Origin: Verrucomicrobiota bacterium
GTDB lineage: Bacteria > Verrucomicrobiota > Verrucomicrobiia > Limisphaerales > UBA9464
Direction: 5' to 3'
Assembly: GCA_947471985.1 (NCBI GenBank)
Contig: CANIZL010000056.1
Location: forward strand, 1 to 42,615
Length of the DNA: 42,615 bases
Shown: piece after piece, positions 25,621 to 34,168 of the stretch
Position numbering within the stretch: position 1 is the first letter of the stretch
How the letters are laid out: each line of letters begins with the position of its first letter
Made by a program: the position numbers and the translations under genes
Notes under the pieces: model-generated
Seen by the model: only the letters and a program-made list of their open reading frames with translations
What the model was told of the DNA's origin: nothing
The model's database searches: none

Positions 25621-25655
25621 GAGAATTAATCGATTTTTACGTCAAGTCAATTCTC
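25621..25655 (-). promoter_or_regulatory. Inverted repeat and possible promoter of cysI operon
   Basis: A perfect 7-bp inverted repeat GAGAATT (25621-25627) and AATTCTC (25649-25655) has a 21-bp spacer. On the minus strand, TTGACT (25650-25645) and TAATTC (25628-25623) with a 16-bp spacer could serve as -35 and -10, in which case the repeat arms overlap both boxes, a layout suiting repressor control. The start codon of cysI lies 30 bp downstream. No known regulator motif was recognised. Confidence 0.45.
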
Positions 25656-25853
25656 GCGGAGGGGATTTCCGGTGCTTCGCGCCGTGCGTGCGTGGCGCAC
25701 CCCGCTGCGCGGAAACCACGCTGGCCGGCAGACTAAATCACGTTCCAGCCGCAAATCCAGCGGTCCGTAGGAGCGGCTATTTCAACAAATCGCTCATTTT
25801 GGCCCTGTTTCCCCCACATGGCACGGACGGTGCTAAAACATTTTTGAAAGGCG

Positions 25854-25881
25854 TTGACAGCTAGGATGAGGTTTCTAAAGT
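25854..25881 (+). promoter_or_regulatory. Sigma70-type promoter of the pseudopilin gene
   Basis: A consensus -35 TTGACA (25854-25859) is followed after 16 bp by TAAAGT (25876-25881), which matches the -10 consensus TATAAT at four of six positions. The gene starts at 25928, leaving a leader of about 40 nt. Confidence 0.6.
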
Positions 25882-25927
25882 CGGCGCCGCTTAAGCCTGT
25901 CAGTTCACACACAAAAGTATTACACCT

Positions 25928-26710
25928 ATGAATACACCCCACACGAAACGAATCAGCGGGTTCACGCTGATCGAACTCCTCGTTGTGATCGCGATCATCG
26001 CGATCTTGGCCGGCATGTTGCTGCCGGCCCTCGCCAAAGCCAAGGCCAAGGCCCAGCGCATTAGCTGCGTCAACAACCTCAAGCAGATCGGTCTGGCCTA
26101 CCGCCAGTTCGCTCTGGATCAAAACGGCATTTTCCCGTGGGGCGTTGACGTTTCCTTGGGCGGCTCGAGCACGAACACGTACTTCGTCTCGGACTACACC
26201 TACCGGCACTTCGTCGCGATCTCCAACGAGCTCGGCAACTCCCCGAAGGTCATCCTCTGCCCCTCCGATCGGGAACGCAGCAAGCTGGCCCCCAATTTCA
26301 GCGCGATCCTGAATGTCAAGGTTGGCACCCAGGCGATTGATCCCCTGGTGACCTTCAATCAGGCGGTTGGCTACTTCGTCGGTCTGGATGCGACCGAAGA
26401 AAATCCGCAGTCGATCCTCGGTGGTGACCGCAATGTCACGCCCGACAAGACGATCGCCAAGCCCATCCTCGTGGGCGCGGACAACAAGCCTTGGAAGCCG
26501 CTGATCGCTGACGTCGCGAACACGACCACCAGCAAGATCGGTTTCGACAACACGACCCACACGGCGGCCGGTAACGTCCTCCTCGGTGACGGCTCGGTCC
26601 AACAGGGCTCCAGCCCCCGCTTCGTGGAAATGATCCGCGACCAGCTCAACAGCACCGGCAGCACCTTCTCCCAGGGCTTCCTGTTCCCCAACACCAAGGG
26701 CAAGCTGTAA
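25928..26710 (+). CDS. Type II/IV pseudopilin-like protein
   Basis: A 260-residue prepilin. The peptidase site is G11-F12 with E16 at +5 of the mature chain, followed by a hydrophobic helix ([20 protein letters not shown]) and [13 protein letters not shown], the Verrucomicrobiota/Planctomycetes form. The C-terminal domain ([39 protein letters not shown]) is of the DUF1559-like type. It would be cleaved by prepilin peptidase and be part of a pseudopilus or be anchored in the membrane. It is monocistronic, with its own promoter and terminator. No secretion or pilus machinery is nearby. Its codons (AAG, CTC, GTC, CGC) look more biased than those of its neighbours, suggesting high expression. Confidence 0.9.
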   Translation: MNTPHTKRISGFTLIELLVVIAIIAILAGMLLPALAKAKAKAQRISCVNNLKQIGLAYRQFALDQNGIFPWGVDVSLGGSSTNTYFVSDYTYRHFVAISNELGNSPKVILCPSDRERSKLAPNFSAILNVKVGTQAIDPLVTFNQAVGYFVGLDATEENPQSILGGDRNVTPDKTIAKPILVGADNKPWKPLIADVANTTTSKIGFDNTTHTAAGNVLLGDGSVQQGSSPRFVEMIRDQLNSTGSTFSQGFLFPNTKGKL

Positions 26711-26733
26711 TTTAAGTAACTGACAGATCCGTA

Positions 26734-26759
26734 GGGGCGCCTTTGGGCGCCCCTTTTTT
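26734..26759 (+). terminator. Rho-independent terminator of the pseudopilin gene
   Basis: A perfect 8-bp stem GGGGCGCC / GGCGCCCC with a TTTG loop is followed by six Ts. It lies 24 bp after the pseudopilin stop codon and before the ComB-like gene. Confidence 0.93.
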
Positions 26760-26846
26760 ATTTCCCCTTCGGTCTCGTCCGGGAACCTCCCCAGTCACCC
26801 CCATCGCAACCCGCAGATCTGACCGGGTCGATCCTCTTCCAGAATC

Positions 26847-27611
26847 ATGATTCACGTCAACGCCCTCTTTGCCCCCGCCGAAGTCACCGCCCTGCGCGAA
26901 CGCGACCTGTCCCAGACCACCTGCGTCGTCTTCGACGTGCTCCGTGCCACCACCACGCTCCTGACTGCTCTCGGCAACGGCGCAGCCGCAATCATTCCGG
27001 TGATGGATATCGACGAAGCCTTGGCCTGGCGGCAACGGCGCCCCGAGGTCCTGCTGGGGGGCGAACGGGATGGCCAACGGATCGGGGCGGCGCTGACGGG
27101 TGGCGTCGAATTTGATTTCGGGAACTCACCGCGGGAATACCTCGCCGGGCGCGTGGCGGGGAAAACCATCGTCAGCACGACCACCAACGGCACCCGGGCC
27201 CTGCGGGGTTGCCATCACGCCGGCGCCGTACTACCCGCCGCCTTCTCGAACATCGCCGCCACCGCGACCGCCATCCGCCGCCTGGCCTTGCCGGAATTAC
27301 TGCTCATTGGGGCAGGCACCGGGGAGGAGGCCGCGTATGAGGACATCCTGGGCATCGGGGCATTGCTGGACGCCCTTGGGACCGACCTGCCCCTCACCCA
27401 CTGCGCCGACTCCGTTCATCTCGCCCAATCCGCCTATCTGGCTGCTCAAAAAGACCTTACCGCCGCCGTAGCCAGGTATTCCCGCAACGGCCGCCGGCTC
27501 CTCCAGATGCCGGATTTGGCCGCGGACGTTCCCCTCTGCCTGGCGCTGAACACACTGCCCTTTGCCGCTCAACTCGACGCACAGGGAATGATTCAAAGGC
27601 GCGAAGTCTAA
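26847..27611 (+). CDS. comB: ComB-like 2-phosphosulfolactate phosphatase
   Basis: A 254-residue protein. The signatures are VVFDVLRATTTLLTAL, LLGGERDGQRIG, FDFGNSPREY, TTTNGTRAL and LLIGAGTGEEAAYEDILG, which together are diagnostic of the ComB family. In methanogens ComB dephosphorylates 2-phosphosulfolactate with Mg2+ in coenzyme M synthesis. In bacteria the role is often unassigned, so I infer only the phosphatase type. It is transcribed towards the lpx genes, with 41 bp to the next start, and stands apart from the cys operon. No ComA or ComC homologue is in the window. No Shine-Dalgarno sequence is visible before the ATG. Confidence 0.88.
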   Translation: MIHVNALFAPAEVTALRERDLSQTTCVVFDVLRATTTLLTALGNGAAAIIPVMDIDEALAWRQRRPEVLLGGERDGQRIGAALTGGVEFDFGNSPREYLAGRVAGKTIVSTTTNGTRALRGCHHAGAVLPAAFSNIAATATAIRRLALPELLLIGAGTGEEAAYEDILGIGALLDALGTDLPLTHCADSVHLAQSAYLAAQKDLTAAVARYSRNGRRLLQMPDLAADVPLCLALNTLPFAAQLDAQGMIQRREV

Positions 27612-27652
27612 ATTACCTCCCGGCAGCACCGGACGATTTCACGGCATCCTCG

Positions 27653-29191
27653 ATGCGCCTTACGGGTGACGAGAGGCCGGCCGGAGGGACGCCAAACTGG
27701 ATCGCCCCCCATCCCCGCCCAATACGAAAAACCATCTCCCGGTTTTCCAATGGCCGGTTGTCCGCTAAAAGCCTCCCCGTGCCGCAGCAGCAGACCCTCA
27801 AGGGCCCGGTCACATTTACGGGCATCGGACTTCACAGCGGGAGCAAGGTCACCATGGCCCTTCTCCCCGCTCCGCCCAATTCCGGTCTACGCTTTCGCCG
27901 CGTCGACCTCGAAGGTCGACCCGAGATCGAGGCGCGGGCGGATCTCGTCGTCGACACCCAACGCTCCACCACGCTCGGTCGCGGTCCCGTGAAAGTGCAC
28001 ACGGTGGAACACGTCCTCGCCGCCTTGGCGGGCGTCAATGTCGATAACGCCGTCATCGAACTCGACGCCAATGAGCCGCCCATCGCCGATGGTTCTTCAC
28101 GGGAATTTGCCCGACTGATCCGGGAAACAGGCATCGTCAACCAGACCGAATCCGCCGAGCCTTACCGCGTCACCGTCCCCATCGCCCTGACCCTCGGGGA
28201 AACGGAAATGTCCATCTTCCCGCACCCGACCTTCAAAATCACCTGCACCAGCAGCGATCGCGGGGGCCGCTTTACGCAGTTCTTCAGCGTGGAAGTCACG
28301 CCGGAAAGCTGGGAAAAGGAACTGAGCCACGCCCGTACATTCTGTTTCTACGAGGAGATCGAGTACCTGATTAAGAACGGCCTGATCAAAGGGGGATCAC
28401 TCGAAAACGCCATCGTGATTCGCGACGATGCCGTGCTCACCAACGAACCCCTGCGGTATCGCGAAGAATTCGTCCGTCACAAGATGCTGGATATCATCGG
28501 CGATTTGGCGCTCGCCGGCCGGCGTCTTCAGGGACACGTCATCGCCGTCAAACCCAGTCATCAAGCCAACACGGAACTCGCCAAGGCCCTGCTCGCCCAA
28601 ATGCGCAAACCACTCGAAGCCGTCCAAACCTTCGCCCCACCCCCCGCTCCAACTTCCATTCCTGTCCCCGCCGCGGAGAAACCCAGCGCCCCAAAAAACC
28701 ATCCCACCCCCGGCCCCACCGTGAATACTCCCTCCGACACCGAGCAATTGGTCCGCGACGGCGCAACCCTGGACACCATGCAGGTGATGAAGATCCTGCC
28801 CCATCGCCCGCCCTTTCTGATGGTCGACAAAGTCACCCACATCGACGGCAACAAGATCGTCGCCCTCAAGCAGGTCACCATGGGCGAGCCCTATTTCGCC
28901 GGGCATTTCCCCGGACACCCCATTATGCCCGGGGTGCTGCAGCTGGAAGCCATGGCTCAAGTCGCCGGCATTCTCATGATGCGTCAGGCCGAGAACGCGG
29001 GAAAACTGGCCTATTTCATGTCCGCCGAGGACGTAAAATGGCGCCGTCCGGTGCGCCCGGGCGATTCTCTGGTGATTGCCGTGGAAATGACGAAATCCCG
29101 CGGCAAGATCGGCAAGGCCAAGGGAGTCTGCAGCGTCGACGGGGAAACCGTCAGCGAGGCCAATGTCACGTTCATGCTCATGGACCGCTGA
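27653..29191 (+). CDS. lpxC-fabZ: LpxC-FabZ fusion: UDP-acyl-GlcNAc deacetylase / hydroxyacyl-ACP dehydratase
   Basis: A 512-residue bifunctional protein. The LpxC part has TVEHVLAALAG (catalytic Glu, first zinc His), HARTFCFYEEIEYL and RHKMLDIIGDL (second His, Asp ligand). After a Pro/Ala linker (about 325-365) comes FabZ with LPHRPPFLMVDKV, GHFPGHPIMPGV (catalytic His) and LQLEAMAQ (catalytic Glu). It joins the committed lipid A step with fatty acid elongation. Such fusions are known in Bacteroidota and some Verrucomicrobiota. The start is uncertain: ATG 27653 adds about 42 residues before QQQTLKGPVTFTGIGLH, where the family usually begins; GTG 27779 would give the normal length. lpxA follows 19 bp later. 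Confidence 0.95.
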   Translation: MRLTGDERPAGGTPNWIAPHPRPIRKTISRFSNGRLSAKSLPVPQQQTLKGPVTFTGIGLHSGSKVTMALLPAPPNSGLRFRRVDLEGRPEIEARADLVVDTQRSTTLGRGPVKVHTVEHVLAALAGVNVDNAVIELDANEPPIADGSSREFARLIRETGIVNQTESAEPYRVTVPIALTLGETEMSIFPHPTFKITCTSSDRGGRFTQFFSVEVTPESWEKELSHARTFCFYEEIEYLIKNGLIKGGSLENAIVIRDDAVLTNEPLRYREEFVRHKMLDIIGDLALAGRRLQGHVIAVKPSHQANTELAKALLAQMRKPLEAVQTFAPPPAPTSIPVPAAEKPSAPKNHPTPGPTVNTPSDTEQLVRDGATLDTMQVMKILPHRPPFLMVDKVTHIDGNKIVALKQVTMGEPYFAGHFPGHPIMPGVLQLEAMAQVAGILMMRQAENAGKLAYFMSAEDVKWRRPVRPGDSLVIAVEMTKSRGKIGKAKGVCSVDGETVSEANVTFMLMDR

Positions 29192-29210
29192 CCCTCTCCG
29201 CGCCACCCGC

Positions 29211-29981
29211 ATGATTCATCCGTCTGCCGTCATCCATCCCCGCGCGGAACTGGGCCCCGATTGTGAAATCGGCCCTTTCTGCTCGATCGGCGAGCACGTG
29301 CGCCTTGGCCCGCGCTGCCGCCTGCATTCCCATGTGGTCCTCGACGGCCACACCACCCTCGGTGCTGACAACGAGATCTTCCCCTTCGCCTGCCTTGGAT
29401 TAAAAACCCAGGATTTGAAATGGAAGGGTGGCATCACCCGGGTCGAAATCGGCGATCGCAATGTTTTCCGCGAATACGCCACTGTGCATAGCGCCACCCT
29501 GGATGGCGACACCACCCGCGTGGGCTCGGACAACCATTTCCTCGCGTACACCCACATCGCCCATGACGTCCAAATCGGCAACCACGTGGTGATGTCCAAC
29601 GTCGGCACGCTCGCCGGTCACGTGGTGGTGGAAGATCATGTGATCGTCGGCGGACTCGCCGCGGTTCACCAATTCTGCCGCTTGGGCCGATACGCCATGA
29701 TCGGGGGATGCTCGAAGGTGGTGCAGGATGTGGCGCCGTTCATGATGGCGGACGGCAATCCGGCCGAGACCCGCTTCGTCAATAAGGTGGGTTTGGAAAG
29801 GGCCGGGTTTGTCGCGGAAACCATCGCCACCCTGACCAAGGCCTACAAGATTCTGTTCCGCGAAGGGCTGACCACCGCCAATGCGTTGACCCGCATCGAA
29901 GCCGAGCTGCCCCCATCCCCCGAGCTGGCCCATCTCCTGGCCTTCGCCAAATCCAGTCAGCGCGGTCTCGCCAAACCCTGA
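29211..29981 (+). CDS. lpxA: UDP-N-acetylglucosamine acyltransferase
   Basis: A 256-residue left-handed beta-helix acyltransferase. The start is ATG 29211; the frame is open to 29163, but the family begins at MIHPSAVIHPRAELG. Hexapeptide repeats run from 1 to about 185. The catalytic His lies in TLAGHV, followed by HQFCRLGRYAMIGGCSKV, typical of LpxA. The C-terminal helical domain is AGFVAETIATLTKAYKILFR. It catalyses the first step of lipid A synthesis, transfer of 3-hydroxyacyl from ACP to UDP-GlcNAc. It is co-transcribed with the upstream LpxC-FabZ gene. Confidence 0.96.
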   Translation: MIHPSAVIHPRAELGPDCEIGPFCSIGEHVRLGPRCRLHSHVVLDGHTTLGADNEIFPFACLGLKTQDLKWKGGITRVEIGDRNVFREYATVHSATLDGDTTRVGSDNHFLAYTHIAHDVQIGNHVVMSNVGTLAGHVVVEDHVIVGGLAAVHQFCRLGRYAMIGGCSKVVQDVAPFMMADGNPAETRFVNKVGLERAGFVAETIATLTKAYKILFREGLTTANALTRIEAELPPSPELAHLLAFAKSSQRGLAKP

Positions 29982-29990
29982 TTCCAGATT

Positions 29991-30023
29991 CGCGCGCGCG
30001 CGGATTCCGGCTTTCTTCGCCGG
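29991..30023 (+). repeat. (CG)6 tract and hairpin abutting the next start codon
   Basis: Six CG dinucleotides in a row (29991-30002), nine bases after the lpxA stop, are followed by a CCGGC-TTTCTTC-GCCGG hairpin (30007-30023) that ends directly at the ATG of the CxxCH gene. No Shine-Dalgarno sequence is present. They may slow or end lpxA transcription or hinder translation of the next gene; either is inference. Confidence 0.45.
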
Positions 30024-33000
30024 ATGCCGCGAATTTTCCGCCAGTTTTGGCTGGGCGCTGCGGGCGGGCTGCTGGCCGTCGCCCTCGGCCGATCGACCGC
30101 CGCCGGACCGGACCTGACCCCCGAATCCATGCCGCGAGTGCCGGCCCGCACGCCGACCGAGGCACGGCAAACCTTCGATATTCGCCCCGGTTTCCATGCC
30201 GAACTCGTCGCCGCTGAACCGCTCATCCACAGTCCGGTCGCCGTCGCCGTCGATGAATCCGGAGCGGCCTACGTCGTCGAAATGCGCGACTATTCGGAGC
30301 GGCGTCCCGAGGCCCTTGGACGCATCCGCCGCCTGACTGACACCGATGGCGACGGCCGCTATGACCACGCCACCGTTTTCCTAGATAATCTTCCCTGGCC
30401 GACTGCCGTGACCTGCTGGAACGGAGGTATCTTTCTCGGCGCAACGCCCGATTTGATTTACGCGAAGGACACCAATGGCGACGGCATCGCCGATGTGCGG
30501 GAGGTGATCTTTAGCGGCTTCGCGCAGCGCTACGCGCCCTTCGCCACCAATCAGCTCAACGTCCAGGCCCTGCTCAACTCCCTGCAATGGGGTCTGGACA
30601 ACCGCATCCACGGCGCCACCAGCATGAGTGGCGGCGAAGTCCGGCGTGTGGATTCCGCATTCACCCGAAATTGGCGACAACAGTACGAAACTCCGTCCGG
30701 CGGCCCCAACAGCGAAGCCCCGGCGGGACCGGTATCGCTCGCCAGTCGCGATTTCTCCTTCGATCCCCGCACTCTGGATTTGCGGGCCGAACCCGGCGGC
30801 GGCCAGCACGGAATGTCTTTCGACGACGCCGGCCGCAAATTTGTCTGCTCCAACTCCGATCACCTGCAATGGCTGTCGTATGCGGACCAGAATGCTCCCG
30901 CCAACCCCTTCCACGACCTCCCCGGGGCTCGCCGCAGCATCGCCTCCGACGGTGCCGCCGCGGAAGTCTATCGTCGCAGCCCCGATGAACCGTGGCGCGT
31001 CCTGCGAACCAAATGGCGCGTGGCCGGTGTCGTCGAAGGCATGATCGAAGGCGGCGGCCGGCCGAGCGGTTATTTCACCGGCGCCACCGGCGTGACGATT
31101 TATCGGGGCGATGCGTACGGACCCGACTTTGCGGGCGATGCCTTCATCGCGGATTGCGGGAGCAATCTGATCCACCGCAAAAAGCTGCGTCGGCAGGCCG
31201 ATGGATCGGGCTGGATCGGTGAGCGCGCGGCCGACGAAGCCCGGCGCGAATTCCTGGCGAGCACCGACAACTGGTTTCGCCCGGTGCAATTCTACAACGC
31301 CCCGGACGGTTGCCTCTGGGTGGTCGACATGTATCGCGAAACCATCGAGCACCCCTGGTCCATCCCGCCGAACCTCAAACGGAATCTGGACTTGGATTCC
31401 GGTCGCGACCGCGGCCGGCTCTGGCGCCTGGCGCCAGACTCCTGGGCCCAAACTGCGACACGACGCACCATTGACCGCAACGCACCCACCCCAGAGCTGG
31501 TGCAGTTGCTGAACCACGCGAACGCCTGGCATCGCGACACCGCAGCACGACTGCTCTGGGAACGGCGGGATCCCTCGGCGCAGCCCGAATTGATTCGCCT
31601 CGTGCAGGAAGGCCGTTCCGGCGTGGGACGACGCCACGCGCTGGCCCTGCTGGCCGCTGGGCGGAACTTGACTGAGCCGATCCTGCGTCGCGCGACGCAG
31701 GATGCCGACGAAGGTGTCCGTGGCCAGGCGTTCCGGGAAATTGCCGTACAACTAGCCGGCCGGGAATCCTCCGCCGCCAGCACCTGGAACGGGCTCTTGA
31801 ATCAATCGGCCGCGCACGAAACCCATGAGGAAGTTCAGCTCGAAATTGCCTTTGCTCTCGGGTCGCCCAGCCTGCGCTCGGCGGACCGAAGTGGCGGGCT
31901 GGGGGCCCTTTTGGCCGCGCGAAGCGAATTGGTCCGCTCCGCCGCCCTGCACGCGAGTGCCGGTTCCGAGCTGGTTTTCTGGGAGGCCCGCGTAAACCAA
32001 ACGCTTCCGGAAGTCTCCGCCCTCGTCCGCGAATTGACCCTTGTCCTCGGCCGACGTGCCCAACCCGCCGAAGTGACGCCGATGCTTCAGCGACTCCTGA
32101 CCCTCCAGCCCGCGGCTTCCGGGCACCTTTTGGGCGCGGTGCTGGCGGAGGGTCTGGCCCGCAGTGGCCATCGGCTCGCGGAATACCTGCCAACCGGAGA
32201 ACTACAGCCTTGGCTCAACTCCGCCCTCGCCACCGTGAAGCCGCCATCGGCAAGTGAAGCCGCCGTCCGTCTACTGGCCTGGGACGCCCGCCGGGAAACA
32301 TCAACCCAACTGCTGGCTCTGGCCGCGGCCGCACCCGACGCGCTTGCGGCCGCGGCCCTGAACGCCCTCCGCCAACACCCGTCCCTCCTGACCAATGCCA
32401 CGGCCCTGCGCACCGCGTGGACCTCGGCCTCGCCCTCTCGCCGCGCCCAATTGACCGACCTTTGGCTGCGCAACCCTCAAGGCGCCCGCACCCTCCTCAC
32501 CATCGCCGATCTCCCCAACCGCACCGCCGACCCCTCCACCTGGTCGGCCAGTCAGATCGCGGCGCTGCGCAACCACGCCGTCCCGGAGATCCGCGAACAC
32601 GCACGACGACTACTGGGCGAACCACCCGCCAGCCGTCAGGTGGTCGTGGATCAGTTCGCCCCCGCTTTGAGCCGGCGCGGCGATCCCGCTCACGGCGGAC
32701 GGATCTTTCAGGAACGCTGCGCCACCTGCCACGCCTGGCACGGCCAGGGCATCACCCTCGGACCGGATCTCGCCTCGGTCGCGGCCAACGGTCCCGAAAA
32801 ACTGCTGGTCGCCATCCTCGATCCCAACCGCGAAGTGGCCCCGAACTTCGCCGCATGGACCCTGGAAACCACCGACGGTGAAACGGTCAGCGGCATCAAA
32901 GCCCGGGAGTCCACGACCACCGTGACCCTGCGGCTCGCCGGTGGCGCCGAATCCACCGTGGAGCGGGCCCGACTCCGTTCCCTCGAAACGGCCGGCCGAT

Positions 33001-34145
33001 CCCTCATGCCTGAAGGACTGGAGCAGGGTTGGCAGGCGCAGGATCTCGCCGACCTCCTCGCCTTTCTCGCCGGCGAAAGCCTGGCCAAGGAAGGCGCACA
33101 GCAAACACCGACGCGGCGCAGCACCTCGGTCGCGGGTACCGGACGCCGGGGCGACGAACACGTCTCACCCAATCCCACCCCAGCTCTCAGTGCCGATCTC
33201 GCGAGCCCGTTTGGCCTCGTGCGCGGTCCGGATGGCGCGTTGTGGTTTTGCGAATTCGAAGGCCAAAGAATCCGCCGACTCGACACCAACGGCAACGTCT
33301 CCACCGTCGCGGGCACGGGTCGCACCGGCTACACCGGCGACGGCGGTCCCGCTTTGGCGGCCACGTTCAATCAACCCCACGAACTCCGCTTCGATGGCCA
33401 GGGCAATCTCTTCGTGGCCGACATGAACAATCAGGCCATTCGGCGGGTGGATCACCAAACCCACATCATCACCACCTACGCCGGCAATGGTCGCGCCGGT
33501 TATTCTGGCGATGGCGGTCCAGCCACGGCCGCGACGTTTCGACAGCCCATCAGTCTGCAGTTCGCTCCCGGCGGCGATCTCTTCATCTGCGACATTGGCA
33601 ATCACGTCATTCGCCGGATCAATCCGCAGACCGGATTGATTGCCACCTTCGCCGGCACCGGCCGGGCCGGCCCCACCCCGGACGGTGCACCGCTGAACGG
33701 CACTCCACTCAATGGTCCACGCTCGTTGGATTTCGATCCCCGCGGCGACCTCTGGCTGGTGACCCGCGAAGGTAATCAGGTCTTTCGCTTCGATCTCACC
33801 GCGGGCCAGATCCACCATGTGGCGGGCACCGGCGCCAAGGGCTTCACCGGAAACGGCGGCCCGGCCCGGCTGGCCACGCTTTCGGGACCCAAGGGCATCG
33901 CGATCGCCCGCAATGGCGACGCCTATCTCGCGGACACCGAAAGCCATTCCATCCGGCGGATCGACGCCCGCACGGGCTTCCTGGAACTGGCCGCCGGCAC
34001 CGGCACCAAGGGTGATGGACCCGACGGAGATCCTCTGGCCAGCCAACTCAACCGTCCGCACGGCGTCTGGATCGAGCCCGATGGAACCGTGTATATCGGT
34101 GACAGCGAAAATCATCGCCTTCGCCGAGTCGATTCCGCTCACTAA
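30024..34145 (+). CDS. PVC-type heme-binding CxxCH protein fused to NHL propeller
   Basis: A 1373-residue exported protein with a signal peptide (LGAAGGLLAVALGRSTAAG). The first 480 residues are a dehydrogenase-like beta-propeller of the PVC family (FHAELVAAEPLIHSPVAVAV, TDTDGDGRYD, KDTNGDGIAD, ending VVDMYRETIEHPWSIP). Residues about 490-880 are HEAT-like helical repeats. Then comes a c-type haem site C899-x-x-C-H (RCATCHAWHG) with a short cytochrome domain to about 1020. The C-terminus (about 1030-1373) is an NHL-type propeller of six units with repeats such as AGTGRTGYTGDGGPA, AGNGRAGYSGDGGPA and AGTGAKGFTGNGGPA. The CxxCH protein is common in this phylum; the added NHL propeller is not part of the core family. 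A periplasmic redox role, possibly sugar oxidation, is inferred. Confidence 0.88.
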   Translation: MPRIFRQFWLGAAGGLLAVALGRSTAAGPDLTPESMPRVPARTPTEARQTFDIRPGFHAELVAAEPLIHSPVAVAVDESGAAYVVEMRDYSERRPEALGRIRRLTDTDGDGRYDHATVFLDNLPWPTAVTCWNGGIFLGATPDLIYAKDTNGDGIADVREVIFSGFAQRYAPFATNQLNVQALLNSLQWGLDNRIHGATSMSGGEVRRVDSAFTRNWRQQYETPSGGPNSEAPAGPVSLASRDFSFDPRTLDLRAEPGGGQHGMSFDDAGRKFVCSNSDHLQWLSYADQNAPANPFHDLPGARRSIASDGAAAEVYRRSPDEPWRVLRTKWRVAGVVEGMIEGGGRPSGYFTGATGVTIYRGDAYGPDFAGDAFIADCGSNLIHRKKLRRQADGSGWIGERAADEARREFLASTDNWFRPVQFYNAPDGCLWVVDMYRETIEHPWSIPPNLKRNLDLDSGRDRGRLWRLAPDSWAQTATRRTIDRNAPTPELVQLLNHANAWHRDTAARLLWERRDPSAQPELIRLVQEGRSGVGRRHALALLAAGRNLTEPILRRATQDADEGVRGQAFREIAVQLAGRESSAASTWNGLLNQSAAHETHEEVQLEIAFALGSPSLRSADRSGGLGALLAARSELVRSAALHASAGSELVFWEARVNQTLPEVSALVRELTLVLGRRAQPAEVTPMLQRLLTLQPAASGHLLGAVLAEGLARSGHRLAEYLPTGELQPWLNSALATVKPPSASEAAVRLLAWDARRETSTQLLALAAAAPDALAAAALNALRQHPSLLTNATALRTAWTSASPSRRAQLTDLWLRNPQGARTLLTIADLPNRTADPSTWSASQIAALRNHAVPEIREHARRLLGEPPASRQVVVDQFAPALSRRGDPAHGGRIFQERCATCHAWHGQGITLGPDLASVAANGPEKLLVAILDPNREVAPNFAAWTLETTDGETVSGIKARESTTTVTLRLAGGAESTVERARLRSLETAGRSLMPEGLEQGWQAQDLADLLAFLAGESLAKEGAQQTPTRRSTSVAGTGRRGDEHVSPNPTPALSADLASPFGLVRGPDGALWFCEFEGQRIRRLDTNGNVSTVAGTGRTGYTGDGGPALAATFNQPHELRFDGQGNLFVADMNNQAIRRVDHQTHIITTYAGNGRAGYSGDGGPATAATFRQPISLQFAPGGDLFICDIGNHVIRRINPQTGLIATFAGTGRAGPTPDGAPLNGTPLNGPRSLDFDPRGDLWLVTREGNQVFRFDLTAGQIHHVAGTGAKGFTGNGGPARLATLSGPKGIAIARNGDAYLADTESHSIRRIDARTGFLELAAGTGTKGDGPDGDPLASQLNRPHGVWIEPDGTVYIGDSENHRLRRVDSAH

Positions 34146-34168
34146 AGCAACGAGACCACGCCGCCGCC

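Larger units (their letters stand above)
25594..25927. other. Divergent intergenic region between cysI and the pseudopilin gene
   Basis: About 330 bp. The left end holds a perfect inverted repeat and a possible minus-strand promoter of cysI (25621-25655). The middle is GC-rich (25650-25735) with a GCGCC/GGCGC hairpin, and I recognise no riboswitch. The right end holds the plus-strand promoter of the pseudopilin gene (25854-25881) and a roughly 45-nt leader without a Shine-Dalgarno sequence. Confidence 0.5.

Noticed and set aside
25650-25735. Possible SAM or S-box riboswitch upstream of cysI
   Set aside because: The GCGCC/GGCGC hairpin is there, but no riboswitch core could be assembled and the region is beyond the likely transcription start.
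25733-26602. Long minus-strand frame opposite the pseudopilin gene
   Set aside because: It is the shadow of a codon-biased gene: the plus frame has prepilin motifs, promoter and terminator, while the minus product is low in recognisable features.
33300-33530. DNA repeats as a possible CRISPR or mobile element
   Set aside because: They are coding repeats of NHL propeller blades (GDGGPA motifs) and not identical direct repeats with spacers.
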